From NCBI RefSeq assembly GCF_000006565.2, contig NC_031479.1, positions 2,170,001-2,234,000 of the forward strand: 64,000 nt of DNA, read 5' to 3'. Made by a program: the position numbers and the translations under genes. The notes below the pieces were generated by a model. It had not been told where the DNA came from, did no database searches, and saw only the letters and a list, made by a program, of their open reading frames with translations. Positions 37,133 through 50,511 of this stretch are shown in pieces (positions within the stretch are counted from its first letter, which is position 1; every line of letters begins with the position of its first letter). The DNA comes from Toxoplasma gondii ME49. Lineage: Eukaryota > Apicomplexa > Conoidasida > Eucoccidiorida > Sarcocystidae.

Positions 37133-40100
37133 TCAGCTGAGAAGACGATCAATCGACGCGTTCAAGTTTCCATTGACAGCTTGCAGGGCTCTGTAAATAA
37201 TGCATGTATACGCGGAATCACAGCCTAGATGTTTTTTTGCGCAGCATCGGAAGGGAGGAACCAAGCCTGTCAGCAAAACCGATAATTTCTTCTCGCGGTT
37301 CCTTCGACTGTCTCTCGTCTCCCTTCTCCCTCACCGCACGCACGCACGCACGCAAATCCCTACAGATAGTCGCGTCTGCGTCTGCGTGTCTACCCACACA
37401 GGCAAAGGCATGTCTTTCTCAGATAACTGTACACACATCTACATCTATACATATATGCATATATTGGCGGTGCGAGTAAAGAAAGACAGGAAGTTAATTG
37501 CGGTGAAGTTTCAGTGTGTGTTCCACTTACTCGATGTTTTTTTGGGTATCTGGAAACCCCATTGACTCGAGTTGTTGCAGTTGAAATTTGAATTTTTCCT
37601 CCGGGCTCTGAACAGCAGTCGCGCTCCGACCACCATCACTGTCTCCTGCACCCGAGGAAGCAGCGCTTGGAGTGGTGGCGCCTCCTGCTCTCTCCAGTGC
37701 ATCGAAAAAAGCCTGAATCTCGGTTTTCTGCACGTTTAACTTCTCTACAGCGTTCGCCTCTGTTGTCGGGTCCCTGAACAGCGTGAAGACGAACTCGTCT
37801 TCTGCGTTCGCGTCCCCTCCGGGCGCCTCCGCCGCGCCAGGCCGGGCTCCTAGAGGCTCTCCGCCCCTCAGGAGTTCGAAGCCAAGCAGCTCCAGCGCCT
37901 CCTCGCCCCCCGGGATGCGTAGAACCTTCGACTGGATGACTTGGTTGCTGCGGCGCAAACGCAGAAACTTCGAGTCGCGCTCGGGCTTCAACAAGTTGCT
38001 CACCACCGTCAAGAGCGTAAGGAGAAAGACCTTCTTGGTGCTCCGCGCCAGCTCCCTGTTCGTACACACGCGGCCGAGCACCGTCGCGAGCGGACTCGAG
38101 ATGTCCGGTGGGGAGAAAGTTTCCGAGGCTGGCGAAGCAGCCACGGCCTGGGGAGACTCGCCCTGAGTCCAGAGCGTTCGCCGGCCCATCGCAGCGGCCA
38201 CGCGCTGAATGTCTTGCTGCTGCCTCTGCAGCATCGGCAAAATCATCCTGCCCATCGGGGTCTGCGCCACTTCCTGGACTTGGAACCGAATATAATCCGG
38301 AATCGGTTTGCTCAGCAGATACTGTGTCAGCTCTGGAATAGCACAAACGAGGGCAAGGAGACGATTTTCCATGCACTTTTAGAAAAGCGATTTCAACGAA
38401 AATATGTTTTTCATGGTAGGTATTCAGCATCCGTCACTACATGCGCCTATCCCGTATAACATAATCAGTGTGGAATATCCTTAATGCCATAGAACAGAGA
38501 CATCCAACACTTTCAGCGATCTAAACAAGAGACCCCCGACGCCTCACCGTCGCTACAATCGCGAAGTAGGAACTCTTTCCTCGGTGAAGGCTGTGTTGAG
38601 GTTGAAGGGGTTGCGCATGCACCGAACCGGAGATGAAAAGAACTTCCACAACTCACGTTATGTGCCCGTGACTGTCGGGCAACGGCTCTCAGTGCTTCCA
38701 ACCCAAAGTGAGTGCCCAGAGAATCTTTCAGGAGGTCGTTCTTTCCAGTTCCACTTTTCCTAGGTGAACGCAGACGCACCTGTCGTAAAGTGGTTGCAGT
38801 TCCAGTTGAGAAGGTCGTATGTCGCGGCTGTGAACCGCGGCGAAATCTGCTCGACGAATCTGCGCAGGCGTGCACGCCAAACAGGCCAAGTCACCATCTG
38901 GAAGACACTCTTCAGCGTCCGAGGTCACCGTGCTTCGACACTTAGAAGGGAACACCTAAAAAAGCTAGTTCAAACAGGTGTGTACACGCATGCGTGCTGA
39001 AGTGTACGTGGAACATCGTCCGGTGTGCTTATCTTGAAATAGGTGAGGTGTAATGCCGCAGATACACGAATATGTTAGGTGTCGGTGAATAGCTCGTGGC
39101 AAGAAGTTACTAACTGACGGCGCAGAGACATTCGAGTCAAGCACCTACGCGTCGAAGGTCGATTTGTCGATGGTGGTAAAACCCATGTTGACGACACACG
39201 TGGGCTGCATCTGGTAATCTCGTTCAACTTCCTCAGGAGGAAGAGTGCACACGCCGCCTCCTGGAGACAAAACGTTTCGCGAAAAAGAACGCAGAAGGAA
39301 GAGGGCTCTGACGGAACAATACGAGGCTGGATCAACTCTTCCTTGAGCCACTCAGCACTCACCACACACGGATTCAGTTTCCTACGGACTATAATTACCT
39401 TCTTTCTTGGAGTGGTGGAATCGTTTTGGACTGCGGAGAAAAAATCTCTTCGGAATCATCTACAATGCTATATATCCCATTTTGTCGAAGCAATGGGGAT
39501 TGAACTAGCAGAGATTGAACCTAGGGAAGAAGGCAAAGCCAAAGAGTGTCGAGACACCAAAAGGGGCACTGCCTTGTTGTGACATCAGAAGCGTGCACAT
39601 CCAGATGAGCTGGTGCGAGGAAAGAGTGCGGTGAATTTCTACCTCTTTGACAAAGACTCTTCAAGTGGGAACCTTTCTAAGCACGCACACCAGTCTCTGT
39701 AAAAAACGGAGTGCAAAAACATCTCACGGGCAGAACACGCGCCACTTGCGCATTCCAGCATGTCAATACATATGCGAGGAAAAAAGATGTATACAGTGGA
39801 AAGTGTTTACGTGTGCATGCGAAAATGACGTGTGATATAAAAACAATTTCGTTGCCTGCATGCACCCCGCGTAGCTGTGTATACCAAAAATTTCGTATGT
39901 GTCTCTGAATTTCAAGCTGTCGCAACTCTCGGAGAACTCACCATAGAAGTATTCAATTCCATACACAACGACGCCAGTGTGCCATATGCCATCGATCTGA
40001 CGCCCAAGAAGAAGCGGCGACATTTGCCGGGCTCTGAGAAGCAAGCAAGAAAGCTCACAAACAGCCTTGCCGCTAAACGAATTTGTTGAAACGTATGTGA

Positions 40101-40589
40101 AAAAACGACCGATCTCCCTCCATAAAAATACCCCCTTTGCCTCTCCATCTCCAGACAGAGAGATAGACATGTAGGCAGGTAGATAGATATATAGGCAGAT
40201 AGATAATAGACAGAAGGCTATGTAGGCGCATATAAACGTATAGGACTTCAGGAGGTCTACCAGTGCTGACGGATGCATTCACGAACAACATCGTCAGTGT
40301 ATCGGAACCCCAGCTCAGTCCCTTGCGACAGTTAGGGACCTCTATCTGTGTGCATGCTCAAAGATTCCGTAGTATACCTAAACCGTAAATCTTCAATGCA
40401 GCAGTGTCCCCTGTTCTATTCAAAGGTAATGTAAGTGGGCAGAAGTCAGGATCGTTTTGTTGAGAAGTTTGCGACTGACATTCCTCTGGAGATATCGTAG
40501 ACACGAAGTTGGACAGCCCATCTTCGGTCTGCATCTTGATGAGAGAGAGGGGGGATGACGGTGAGGTCTTGCTGCCCTTCCATCGTCAT
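37133..40589 (-). CDS. DeSI/PPPDE-type cysteine isopeptidase with PUB and UBA domains
   Basis: Six GT-AG exons (40589-40480, 40033-39942, 39260-39149, 38859-38780, 38332-37531, 37190-37133) join in phase to 417 residues. Residues 26-145 are a PPPDE (DUF862/DeSI) fold: VQLRVYDISRGIARQMSP, RQIDGIWHTGVVVYGIEYFY, then MGFTTIDKSTFDAF and DLLNWNCNHFTTELTQYLL. The catalytic pair is His55 and Cys126. Residues about 228-320 form a PUB domain (LLTVVSNLLKPERDSKFLRL, then GEEALELLGFEL), which in other proteins docks on the tail of p97/Cdc48. Residues about 380-417 are a UBA domain (QLQQLESMGFPDTQ, ending ALQAVNGNLNASIDRLLS). DeSI enzymes remove SUMO or ubiquitin. The added domains predict recruitment to ubiquitinated p97 clients in the cytosol. 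A frame at 38640-38740 was considered as an exon, but the direct exon 4-5 join fits the family better. Confidence 0.9.
37335..37354. repeat. ACGC tetranucleotide repeat in intron 5
   Basis: Short GCAC/ACGC tandem copies lie in the intron before the last DeSI exon. Confidence 0.85.
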
Positions 40590-43500
40590 TTTTCCAGAGA
40601 AAAGCGAGCTTGAGGCGCCTTCTCGCCAGAAGGAACAGGACAAGAAGTCGGACAGAATGATTTGGTAGGCAGAAGTCGAAAGAGGAAGGAATGTCTCCAG
40701 GTGTTTTCTCTCTCCGCCTGGAAAAGTGACGAAATAAATGGCAGGTGTCCTCTCAGCAAGGCCAGCACAGTGAGAGGCACACGGGATGTTTCTTTCACGG
40801 GGTGGTCGTTAGAAGATGCAAAGAAGGAAGGCACTTCTCTCGGCCGAAAACGAGTGACGCTAAATGTTTTTTACATGGAAAAGAAGCCCCTGTGGAGAAG
40901 AATTAACGACGGGACGAACCTATCCAAGCAAGACATGCGAGGCAGTGTTCTGGGAAGGTGTCGGCGATATGGGGGGCAAGAAGGCGCCGACATGAAAGTT
41001 TGCCCAACGAACGAAGACACGGAACAAAACAGCGAAAATAGGAGGAGGAAAATCTCGGCGAAATCAAGGTCAGGGAAGCAGGGGGAAAAGGACGAGACGT
41101 CGAGACACGACCCCCTGGGACAAGGGTTAAGGAACACAGGGGGACAGCGACGTCGTTAGAGGATGCTCGGTGTCCGGCCAAAGCCTCCCGGGATACGAGG
41201 GAAAAGAACGAAGGCACAGATAAAGAAAACTGGAGCACAAAGAAAGATCCCGTTTTGCACTGAAAAGGAAAAGAGACGGACAGAGGAAAAAGTAGCTTCT
41301 CACGAGAAAAGTAGCAAGACGAAGACAAGAAGCTACGAGGCAGTTTGTCAGCACCATCGTAAAATTGGAGTGGTGTACGGAAGGTAATGCCTGCTCTAGT
41401 GTCGGCATTCGGTCTCAGGAACAAACTGAAAGAGGAAGACAAAGCTAAGTCTGTAGCTTCGGCTTGGTGTTGTTGAAGGAATAACTCTCTGCCGCTTCTC
41501 GGCTCTCCTTGTCCTCTTCTTTCTCATAGGAAGAAGCTAGTCCCTTCCATGTTGGATTCACTAGGTGCAACGATACGCAAGCAAAAAAACGGAGTTCCCA
41601 GTCAGGTGCTGGAAGATCGAATTTCTCTTTCAACACGAGGGTGGACCTCTAAAGGTTATACGTGGACATCTCTGTTGTGTAGGAGGCGTTGTGTGTGTAT
41701 GTGTGTGTGTACAGTGTATACGCATATTTTATTGTCACAACGATCACCAAGGAACAAAAGGCAGCACTGAAAGGCAAGCGCTTCAAATTTATTGAGTTCC
41801 TAAAGCTTGGAGTCGAGAAGATTTCTAACGTGTGTTGTATGAAGGAAGACAGTATTTAGGGCTCCAATCTCTTAGTCCGTTACTTTGGGTGTTAGGCTCA
41901 TAGTTTCCGGGTCTTTGTCTGAATTCTTCCGGTTTTTGCGTTCGCAGGAGGTGTAAATGTGCCACTTGAGTTAGATTTCTCAAAGTTGCAGGCCATATAT
42001 CGTTCATCCATAGGGTTCATGGACAGGGTGTCAGTGCGGGCGCTTCTAGTGAAATTGTATTGACGTGGAAGTACTGTGTATCACGCGAATACAAGAACTG
42101 CGAGACTAGCAGCAAAACCAAGCGTTACCAGCGTAGCACAGCGCTCGCCTCCAGCAATCTGAAAAGGATGCTTGAAAACATGTGTAGCAGGAGCATGTCA
42201 TTCTCGCCATATTTCATCCGGGTGAGTCTGGTAGGGACAACACTCCTCTTGTCATGCAGAGATGTCTTTGTTGACAAAGGCAGCAAAGAGAGGACGGTAG
42301 TGAATCCTATCTTCTAGAAAGACGAAGAATGAAGTTGGCATGGAGAGCAACTTGATAGAACTCGCACAGAACCATTTTCGGGGCTCCATTTCTTTTCTCC
42401 TACGATTTTAAGGTCGCTCCACAGCTGCTGCGCTTGAGGCGTAATTTTGGATTGTTATTATCACACTGTTAAGGACAGGGAGAGAAGGCACTATCACGAA
42501 AAACGACGACTGACTTATTAGCGAGAATGGAAGTGTGTGTAAAACCACGCAAGCTGCGATGGAGTGGGAAGAAGTATGGTCAAGAAAGCTTCTTAGTGCC
42601 ATATTTACACTGCTCGTCACAGAAAAAGTAGCTAATTGCCAGCTGAACAGACGTGAAAATGCCCACTTGCCATGCAGAAGCTTTGAAAGGCACTCTTTCT
42701 GGAATATGTTACCTGACAAAGGGATGCGGCCACAGAGTGAGGAAGAAAACCTGAAATCGTCTCCATGTAAGCTTGAATCAGCGAAAGGTAGGCTCGCGTG
42801 CGCCGTTGTCAGCGATATGGGCAATCTTCGTTGTAAGTAAGGCACGCACGCGCTCGCCAGATGCAAAAAGCTTAATAGGGCCAGGTGAGGGCCGGAAACG
42901 GCTTATCCCTATCTATTCCATTGTCATTGGGGCGAACCACTGTCGGTTTTGCTGGTATTTTCATTGGTTACACTGCTACGGAGGTTTCGCGTGAGGCGCC
43001 ACAGTAAGATATCCCCAGAGAGCCGAATGCTGTGGTAGACAGGGGTAGTGCAGTGGGACTCCGAGTAGAATTTTGTCAGGATAGAAAAGCGAGAGGTGGA
43101 AGCGACTTGACACGGGCCACTTTTGACACGATGTGAATCTCGTCCACTGGCCGTTGCGAACTCGGGTGCGAAGGCAGGACTAGTGAAATATTTGCCGCGC
43201 ACCACGATCCGTGTGTCGACGAGCAAAAGCGGTTTTGCCATCATCCGCCACTACGGCAATGGTATGGTTAGGCCTCTTGGATTCTCCAAGAATCGGTTAT
43301 TTCACTGGCCGTGGTAGATAGTATGTATGTGTGCAGCCAGGTTGGCAATCGAGTGGAACACTCTGGTTTCATGGCGTGTTTTCACTGGCCCTGAACGAAA
43401 TGATCCTCGAGAACTGGAGAGACTTCATTAATGGTTCGGACAGGCTTCACTCTCCACCAGAGGGCTTCTGAGTTAACTCTTTACCGTTTCCGTTTCCATC

Positions 43501-45995
43501 CCCTATAGGGGATACCCAGCCGGAACATACCACCTTAGCCTGCTGCACCACTGCATCCTGGCAGCCGAGTAATCATAATTTCGTGGTATCCATAAAATCT
43601 CCATGTTTAGCCGTCAGAAACGCAAGCCTGTGCGTTCTCATTTATTCCGCTTTTTTCACAGTCTAGACACGGACATATATACTCGAAGTTTCTTCTGTGT
43701 TTCCAGTACAAGCATAGCTCGACTCTCCCGGCAGGGACTGGGGCAGCGTGCACTTAGTGTGCGCAGGTCCTGGCTGCAGCCTCCTTGTTTTTCGAGGTCA
43801 CATTCCAGAAGACGGTCTTGAACTTATCATTGCCGCTTCCCACCAAAGTGAAAGCGGATAAAACTCTAACCCACGCCTCACTCAGGTCTGCTCAGGTTGT
43901 GCAGCTGAAAAACTCTAGGTAGGCCTGTTCCCTTTCTGGCACTCTCGCCACGTTCTCCCGTGCAGGGTTCCTGTTTCACTTAACTCAGTGGCTCGTCCAG
44001 GGGTGCAAAGATTGCGCAACGTCGACATGTTGACGCTTCCGTTGACAAAGGTGACAATCCTACTATTTCCTTGCCAGTTTCGAGGTCACGGGTGGACGCG
44101 GACTTTGCGCTTAGAAGATCAGCGCTCGCCGCGCGAGGAAACTGACGCCTAGCCGCTGCCCGAGCTCTTTACTGTGCTCGAGCTTGCCGCGCGCTCGTCA
44201 TTGCCGAAACGGATCGTATCGCATCGCCTGTCTAGGAGGGTGCAAGCAGCGTCGGTTCTGCCTCGACAATAAGCTTTTCCGTTCCAGCAATGTGTATTTC
44301 CCCAGTCAGAAGGCCTGGGCAGACGCCTTTAAATACCTTACACCCCCAGTTTCCCCTAAAACGAACACCAAAGTCCTTTGCCAGTGCTTTCTCTGGTTTG
44401 TACGGTTCTTGTTTGTTGTCCGAGCGTCTCACGCTTGCGGTGAACACCACGCCCGTCACGGGCCGCCTCTGAGGCGCAGCTCGGCTGAAGTGGCACCATC
44501 CTGTAACCCCCCCCCCCTCCCCCCCTCCTCTTCCCCGGAACTGGGAACGAAATGCACGCGGGTCCCGATCATCGGCGTCTGTCTGTGGCCCTAGGCAGGA
44601 CCGCTGCGCTGGCGATTTGTGTCCTCTTCCGGGAGAGTGGTGGGGGGGAGAGAGGGCCGAAGAAAGCTGGCAGCCCGACGCAACCGCTGCCCAAACGCGG
44701 GCAAGTGTTCAGGCAGGTGTGCCCAGATTTCGGTGCAGGGCGTTCGCTATTTCCATTGCAGCTCACTGCTGCAGAGAAATCTGTCGTTTTCCGCAAGCTC
44801 TTTCTCGCTGCTCCTTCGCAGGGGCCACAGAGGAAGCGTACACTGTCAGTACCTGTATCCTTGCAGATTTAGGTTCTCCCTCTCCCGCGCTACGGTGCCC
44901 TTTTAGGCCGTGCTCCTCGCCGCGGGGGCGTTCTGAAAGCACTTCCTCCTTCCCCGGAAAGAGTCCGCCGCGCATTTCCTTTTTTGTGCCGTCCTGGCGG
45001 AACTCCATGCTCCTGGCGTCACTTTGGGCTCCCAGAAGGCGGCTGTTTTTGGCATACGAGTGGCGAGAAAACACCCTTTCGTGCTCTAACGGTCCTGGCT
45101 TCTATGGAAGCCACTCGAGTTGGTGCCAGCTTCACGTCAGGTGCCAGCCCAGGGGCGTGGGGTAGACAGAAACAGCTCTTGGTGGCGAGTAGCAGCGTTC
45201 TTGGCCACTATCGAGCTTAAATAGAAGGGAATTTCTCTACAATTTCGATCCCTTTTGGACTAAAGCCGAGACACCCTTCGTCTACATCGTCTTGACTACT
45301 GGGTGGCCCACCGCGCGAGTCTATTGTGCCACTCAGTTCTTGCTTTCACCCTCCTCAGGTCGTGCGACAGTCCGGCGGCAAAATAGGCCATGTGCACCAG
45401 AAGGCTACAGCACTTTCGGGCGGGATCCGATTTGTCTTTCGCAGATCATCGGTACTGGTGTCTCCTAGACTGAAACAGCTATTTGTTCTCCCGACTTCCG
45501 CGGGTGTCGGCCAAGCCCTGCGGAACCAGCCAAGCGGTACGCTTAGGGCTTCCGGGCACTCCCTAGGTGATTAGCGGGAAATAGTAGAGAAGCGCTCTGG
45601 GCAAGAGAATGCGATTTTGTTGGAGAAATTTAACTGGAATGTCGAGCGGCAAGCGTCTCTAGCACAGCCTCCGAGGATCTTTCGCGTGTCAGAGCTCGAC
45701 GCATCTGCGAGAGAGAGTCCGTTCCGTTCGAGCCTGGCATGGTTCACCTGGAGTCCTAACGGTAGCACGGGAGTCCTACTGTCACTAAGTCCTGCCGTGT
45801 ATTTCTTTTCTATCTGAAGAGAGATTTACGCGGCATGCGAACAGTTGAGAGGCTGTTTTCGCCACAGGCTGAGAGCGACCTAGTGTACGTGAACGCAGCG
45901 CGTGACAAATTCGAGACAGAGGTGTCTGGACCTTTTGACTTTTCCTCGAGGTTTTCCATCCTTATGGCTAAGTTGCTCCAAGTTCCGCTCGACGG
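40590..45995. other. Large intergenic region between divergent genes
   Basis: This is the shared upstream region of the minus-strand DeSI gene and the plus-strand gene at 46-50 kb. Short frames occur on both strands, but none shows a recognised motif. The GC-rich part from 44100 to 45800, with a C-rich run at 44507-44530, may be 5' untranslated sequence of the downstream gene. I see no RNA gene. Confidence 0.45.
44507..44530. repeat. C-rich homopolymer run
   Basis: About twenty C bases are interrupted by single T bases; this is a likely length-variable tract. Confidence 0.9.
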
Positions 45996-48900
45996 ATGAG
46001 GAGGTACATGGACACCAACTTCAAACCCCGGAACCAGGTTGTTCTGGTGTACACGGGGCTCATGCTAGGTGGTGAGCTTGACTGCTCTACACATTTTTTC
46101 GTTTCCTCGCCCCGTACCAACCACTTTTCGTGAAGTGAGCGCTTGCCGTTCTCTCTGCGATAAAACGGACCGCTTTGCAAGCCCATAAGTCTCGAGTCCG
46201 GTTCAGAGAGCTCCCTGTGCAGACTGTACAACCGGATACGTCCGAACCGTCAGGCGGCGCCGGAGACAGTAGTCTTTCTGTGGCGAAGCCTTTTCCCACG
46301 TTTGCGGCACATTTGGCGCAGCCCCATACTCCCGTTCAGGACCCGCTGGAAGAAATGGAGGAGGCAGAACTGGCAGTTTCCAGAGCCCCAGACGCGAACT
46401 TCTTGCAGGGAGACAAAAACAGCGGTCGCGTCGCCCCTCAGACGGAAGAGGGTCCCGATCTGAAACTGAAGGTACCCACGTACTGCCACGAGGGGAAGGA
46501 CGGTCAGAGGCCGAAGACGCCCGAGGCGAAGAACGACTTGGCGAGCGACGGATGTTCGACCGCGTGCTCATTAGGACACGGCAAGGCGTCCTCGGTCTCC
46601 GACTCCTCCCGCCTGACGGGAAGAACGGAGGCTTCCACGTCGGAGCCTGTGGCGCAGACTTTGAAGCGCGAAGCGAAAGACGCGGATGCGGTTTCCGCGG
46701 AGGAGGACTTAGACAATAAGACCCTCCTGGGTTCCCGGACAGATGCTTCAGAGCCTCAGGACAGTGCACTCGCGGTCGAAAGCGACGGAGGAGACTCTTC
46801 CGGGAGAGGCACTCCCGACGACGCAACAGCAGGACGGAAGCTGAGGGGCGGGTCGCCTACACTGTCTCGGCCGGAGTCATCTGGCACCGGCGAGACGTCT
46901 TCGCCTCTGGAGAATTTGGGGAACAGTCTGTCCTCGCCGGACTCTGCGTGTCAACTCGATGGGGAGGGACTAAAAGGTACCACCCAGCAGCACATTGTCG
47001 ACCTGTTCATGCAGTTTGTGAAGCAGTGTCAGGAACCCGCGCCCGGCGAGGCGCAAGGGGAGACCGATCTCCACGCGATATCCTCAGCCGATGTCGCTGG
47101 CGGTCGCCTGTGGCGCTCCGCGGTTCAGCGCGACGACGACGGAAGCTGTGATGGAAACCGAGAGGCTTTGAGTCTCTTGTCGGCTGCGGCAGAGGGCTTG
47201 AGTTCGTCGAAGAGAAAGGAAGTCGAAGCTCTTGCCTTGCACAGTCGGGGTGTCGAAGCTGGTTCCCGCACTCGAGGGCCCGGCGCGGAGGTGCGCCCGG
47301 TCCAGTGTACGGACACCGCAGAGCGGAGTGCCTCGCCTCAGACCCGCAAGGTCAACTCTGCCAATGGCGACCTTCCATCGGGACCAAGAGCGGGGCTAGT
47401 CTCGGACCCCCGAAGTGCTGAAGACGAGGACTTTTGTGGAAGCAAGACAGGGCTGACCCGGGAGGAGGCGGACACCTGGTCAGGCCCTGAGGTGGGCCGC
47501 CTCACAGGTGAGGCCTCCGAGCTCGACCTTCGCGCTCTCAGTGAGTATTTGTTCCGCGCAGGGGCGTTGGATGTGGATCCGCAGGAGAGCGGCTCTGGGG
47601 ATCCATTTGCCAAGGGGTTTTCCCCGCGCACACAACGCCTGGACTTTGACTCTGCCGGGACGCCTCAGGCGCCTCGGCCCCGCAGCGCGTCCTTGGAAGA
47701 CAGCGCGAGCTTAGAGTTGGACAAGTCGGCTCAAGACGCGCTGCTCTCGTCGCTCGTATCGCGGTTTCCAAACCTGCAGCAGCAGCTCCTGGCGAAGGAG
47801 GAATCTCATGAGGACGAGGCGCCAGGCGACGCGGTCGCAAACAATCCCACATACAGACAGCTTGTGGGCCACAAGGCCCAGATGCACAGCGCTTTCCCCC
47901 TTCTGGACCGCGACGCGCGCATGCGCCCCGAAGAATGTCCCGGCCCGCGCGGTCGCGGCATCCAGGCGTTGGGGAAGCGGCGACGTGGGGTCGAGGGAGC
48001 GTGCTCGGGGCGCCGAGGCAAGTCCAGTGCTCGGAGTGAAGTCGAGGACAGCGCCGACGAGCGACAAGCCAGCAAGAAGCGCGGGCGAGGCCCTGTCGAC
48101 GAAGACGAAGAGTCTAGTCCCGGAGACGAGGGAGAAGACGCAAAGCGCGTCCGGCCTGTCGGTCGCGGAAGAAAGCAGACAGGCGCGAGTCCGAGAAACA
48201 CGAACAAGGCGAGGAGAACGCGCGAGAAGGGCGCAGCCAGGCGAGGCACGGGCGCGACAGAGCCGAGGAGGAACGATGAGGCAGGCGAGTTCAACGGCCC
48301 CGATGCGGCAGCCAACCAGGCGCCCTTTGGGTTTACGAAGCGCGAGGAGGCGCAGCAGGGCCTCCAGGATTCTCCTGGGCTTCCTCCTCGCAACGCGGAG
48401 CCCGGAAATTCGAGACGGGAACGAGCGGCATGTCGGAGCACGAGCAATAGGCTGGGGCAAGCGCGGGGGGACCGCGAAGAGCTGCCCGGCACGGCAGACA
48501 GTGACCTGGAGCTCGATCCAGAGGGCGACGACGAAAGCGGAGCAAACACTCTGATTATTGGGGAAGATGAGTCGCTCAGCGAGCAACAAGTCGCTCTCCT
48601 CAAGCACATCTGCGAGGTGCTGAGCAAAGCCGAGGAGTACTTCAGCTTCAAGTCCGCGCTCTACCAGCTGCACATCAAGAGACACCTGAAGAGCTGCGTC
48701 TGCTCTTCGGGCGGAAACAACGCGCAAAACAGCACCAAGGCCATCCGGCTCTTCCCTTTCATGCCAGCTGTGCCCATCAACGGCGTGGAGCAGCGCGCCC
48801 TGCTCGGACTCCGCAAGCGCCTCGAGGCTGGCGGCAGCTCCGTCCTCGTTCCTGGAGGCCCTGGTCAACAAATTATGGAGGAAGTGGACGAACTTCTCAC

Positions 48901-50511
48901 TTCTCTCATCAATAAGGTAGGGGGCGTTTTGCCCGACAGCTGCTCAAGCCAGCGTCGATACGCTTTCGAGAAAGCGGATCGGTTTCCTTGTTGCGTTCCT
49001 TAGAGGAGACACAAAGTCATGTGTCGACGCCACGGGCCACTAGTGATGAATGCACAAGGTGCAAAGAGGTTCGTCACGATCTTCGATCTGATAAAGCGAG
49101 TGCAACGGAGGCACCACTTCTAAGTCGGTGTGTGATGCTTCCCTGGCGGCTCTGCTGTCTGCGCGGTTTTCTTGTTGTGCTGGCAGCATGTCGCTGAATA
49201 CTTGTCGATTCTTTTGCGTGTTTTTTTCAGCTCCTGCTGATCATTGTGGTCAAGTACCAGACGTGTTTCATTCACGCGCCGGCGCGTGCGCAGCTGCGTG
49301 AGTTCCTGGTTTCCTTCGTTTTTCCTGGAGACCCCGCGACGCAGATGCTCTTTCGCGACCACGTCCAGGCCGTGGTCCACGCCCGCATCAGACACTTTCG
49401 AGATTCGGTTGGACGAACTCTGCGCCAGAACCAGCCGACCAGCCGTCGTCGATGCTTCGCGGGGGACTCCGGCGGGCTGGAAGGCTGGGGCGCAGGTGAG
49501 ACCGAGGTGAACGTTTCGGGCAGGTCAGGCGCCTCCGCCTTCTCGAACAAAAGCGTGAGTCCAGAGAGTCCTCGCCGCCGCGTTGCTCCGGCGCTTGCGG
49601 GGCGAACTGGCGACAACCGGGAACGCCTAGAGGAAGAAGAACGCGGAAGCCGAAGACGCGACTTCGGCGCGTGCGCCGCAGACTTCCTCCCCAGCGCCAC
49701 CGCCGCACAAGCCGCTGCGCGCAACAGAAGTCGGGCTCTGGGAACTGCCGAATCTTTTTCGCGGCGCGCGCGAGAGGATTCGCAGAACAGCCAGCTCAGT
49801 CGCCTGCGTCTGGAGAACCAGCTGAGCTCGGTCCCGTCTGAGGACGAACATCTCTGGAACGCAGGCGAGTTTTCAGAGCGGCGCCACGCAGTTGAAGCCC
49901 GCGATGGAATGGTTCCGAACCCCTCTCGCAGGGGCCGGAGGACCGACGGCGGCTTCGTCTTTGACGAGCACGAGTGGCCGGAAACACATGGGAAGTCGCG
50001 CGAGCAGCTGCTCGAGCATCTACAGCAAACTCTGCTGGTGGCCGCCGGCAGAAACGGCCGAGACGAAGGTCTTTCTTCGCTCCCCTGGGACGCTCAGAGG
50101 CAGCTTGAACAGCTTCTCCATAGCGCTGCGGACGCGCCCGGCCATCTCGCGGCGTGTGGCCAGGAAGACCTCAGAGAGTGGCGAGGAAGCTCCAGTGGGT
50201 CTACCTTCGAGGAAGAAAACCAGCCTGCTGCGCGCACCCGAAGTCACCAGAACGGCCAAGACGAAAGAAACGCATTCGGTCCAGAACTCGCCGAGAGCGA
50301 GGAACTTCCCCACATCTACAGGGCGTCCTCCCGCTCCAAAGGTGGCAGCTCCCACGGTCCCAACCACCCCAGGCACCTCTTCCACAACTTCGCGGCCGAA
50401 AGCGTCGGAGCGAAGGATGCACGGTACGCAGTCGGAACCAGAAAGGGCAGAGTCCGAGATGAAGAGGTCGCACTCGCCGGAAGAAGTGCCAGGGGAGCGA
50501 ACAAAGTGTAG
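45996..50511 (+). CDS. Large hypothetical protein with conserved-looking C-terminal block
   Basis: The main exon 46182-48916 joins 49231-50511 in phase 0 (ATCAATAAG|GTAGGG ... TTTTTTTCAG|CTCCTG). A first exon 45996-46071 (MRRYMDTNFKPRNQVVLVY) with a GTGAGC donor joins in phase through a 110-bp intron and gives 1,363 residues. This 5' exon is tentative because the acceptor is AAG rather than CAG. Most of the protein is disordered (Ser/Glu/Arg/Gly-rich, with a basic patch near 47950-48250). One ordered block spans the intron. Before it is a helical stretch (LLKHICEVLSKAEEYFSF, KSALYQLHIKRHLKSCVC), then PGGPGQQIMEEVDELLTSL. After it come LLLIIVVKYQTCFIHAPA and LREFLVSFVFPGDPATQM. I do not recognise the fold. 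The basic low-complexity part hints at a nuclear protein, which is inference only. Confidence 0.72.

Noticed and set aside
38642..38740. Candidate exon KNDLLKDSLGTHFGLEAL in the DeSI gene
   Set aside because: It reads well and has a donor, but it breaks codon phase with the flanking exons. The direct join of 38780 to 38332 gives NCNHFTTELTQYLL, which matches the PPPDE family.
44184..45165. Plus-strand frames in GC-rich DNA upstream of the 46-kb gene
   Set aside because: There are no motifs or consistent splice signals; this is more likely 5' untranslated or promoter sequence.
47711..48871. 386-codon minus-strand frame
   Set aside because: It is the antisense shadow of the large exon at 46182-48916, which has better splice-site and phase support.
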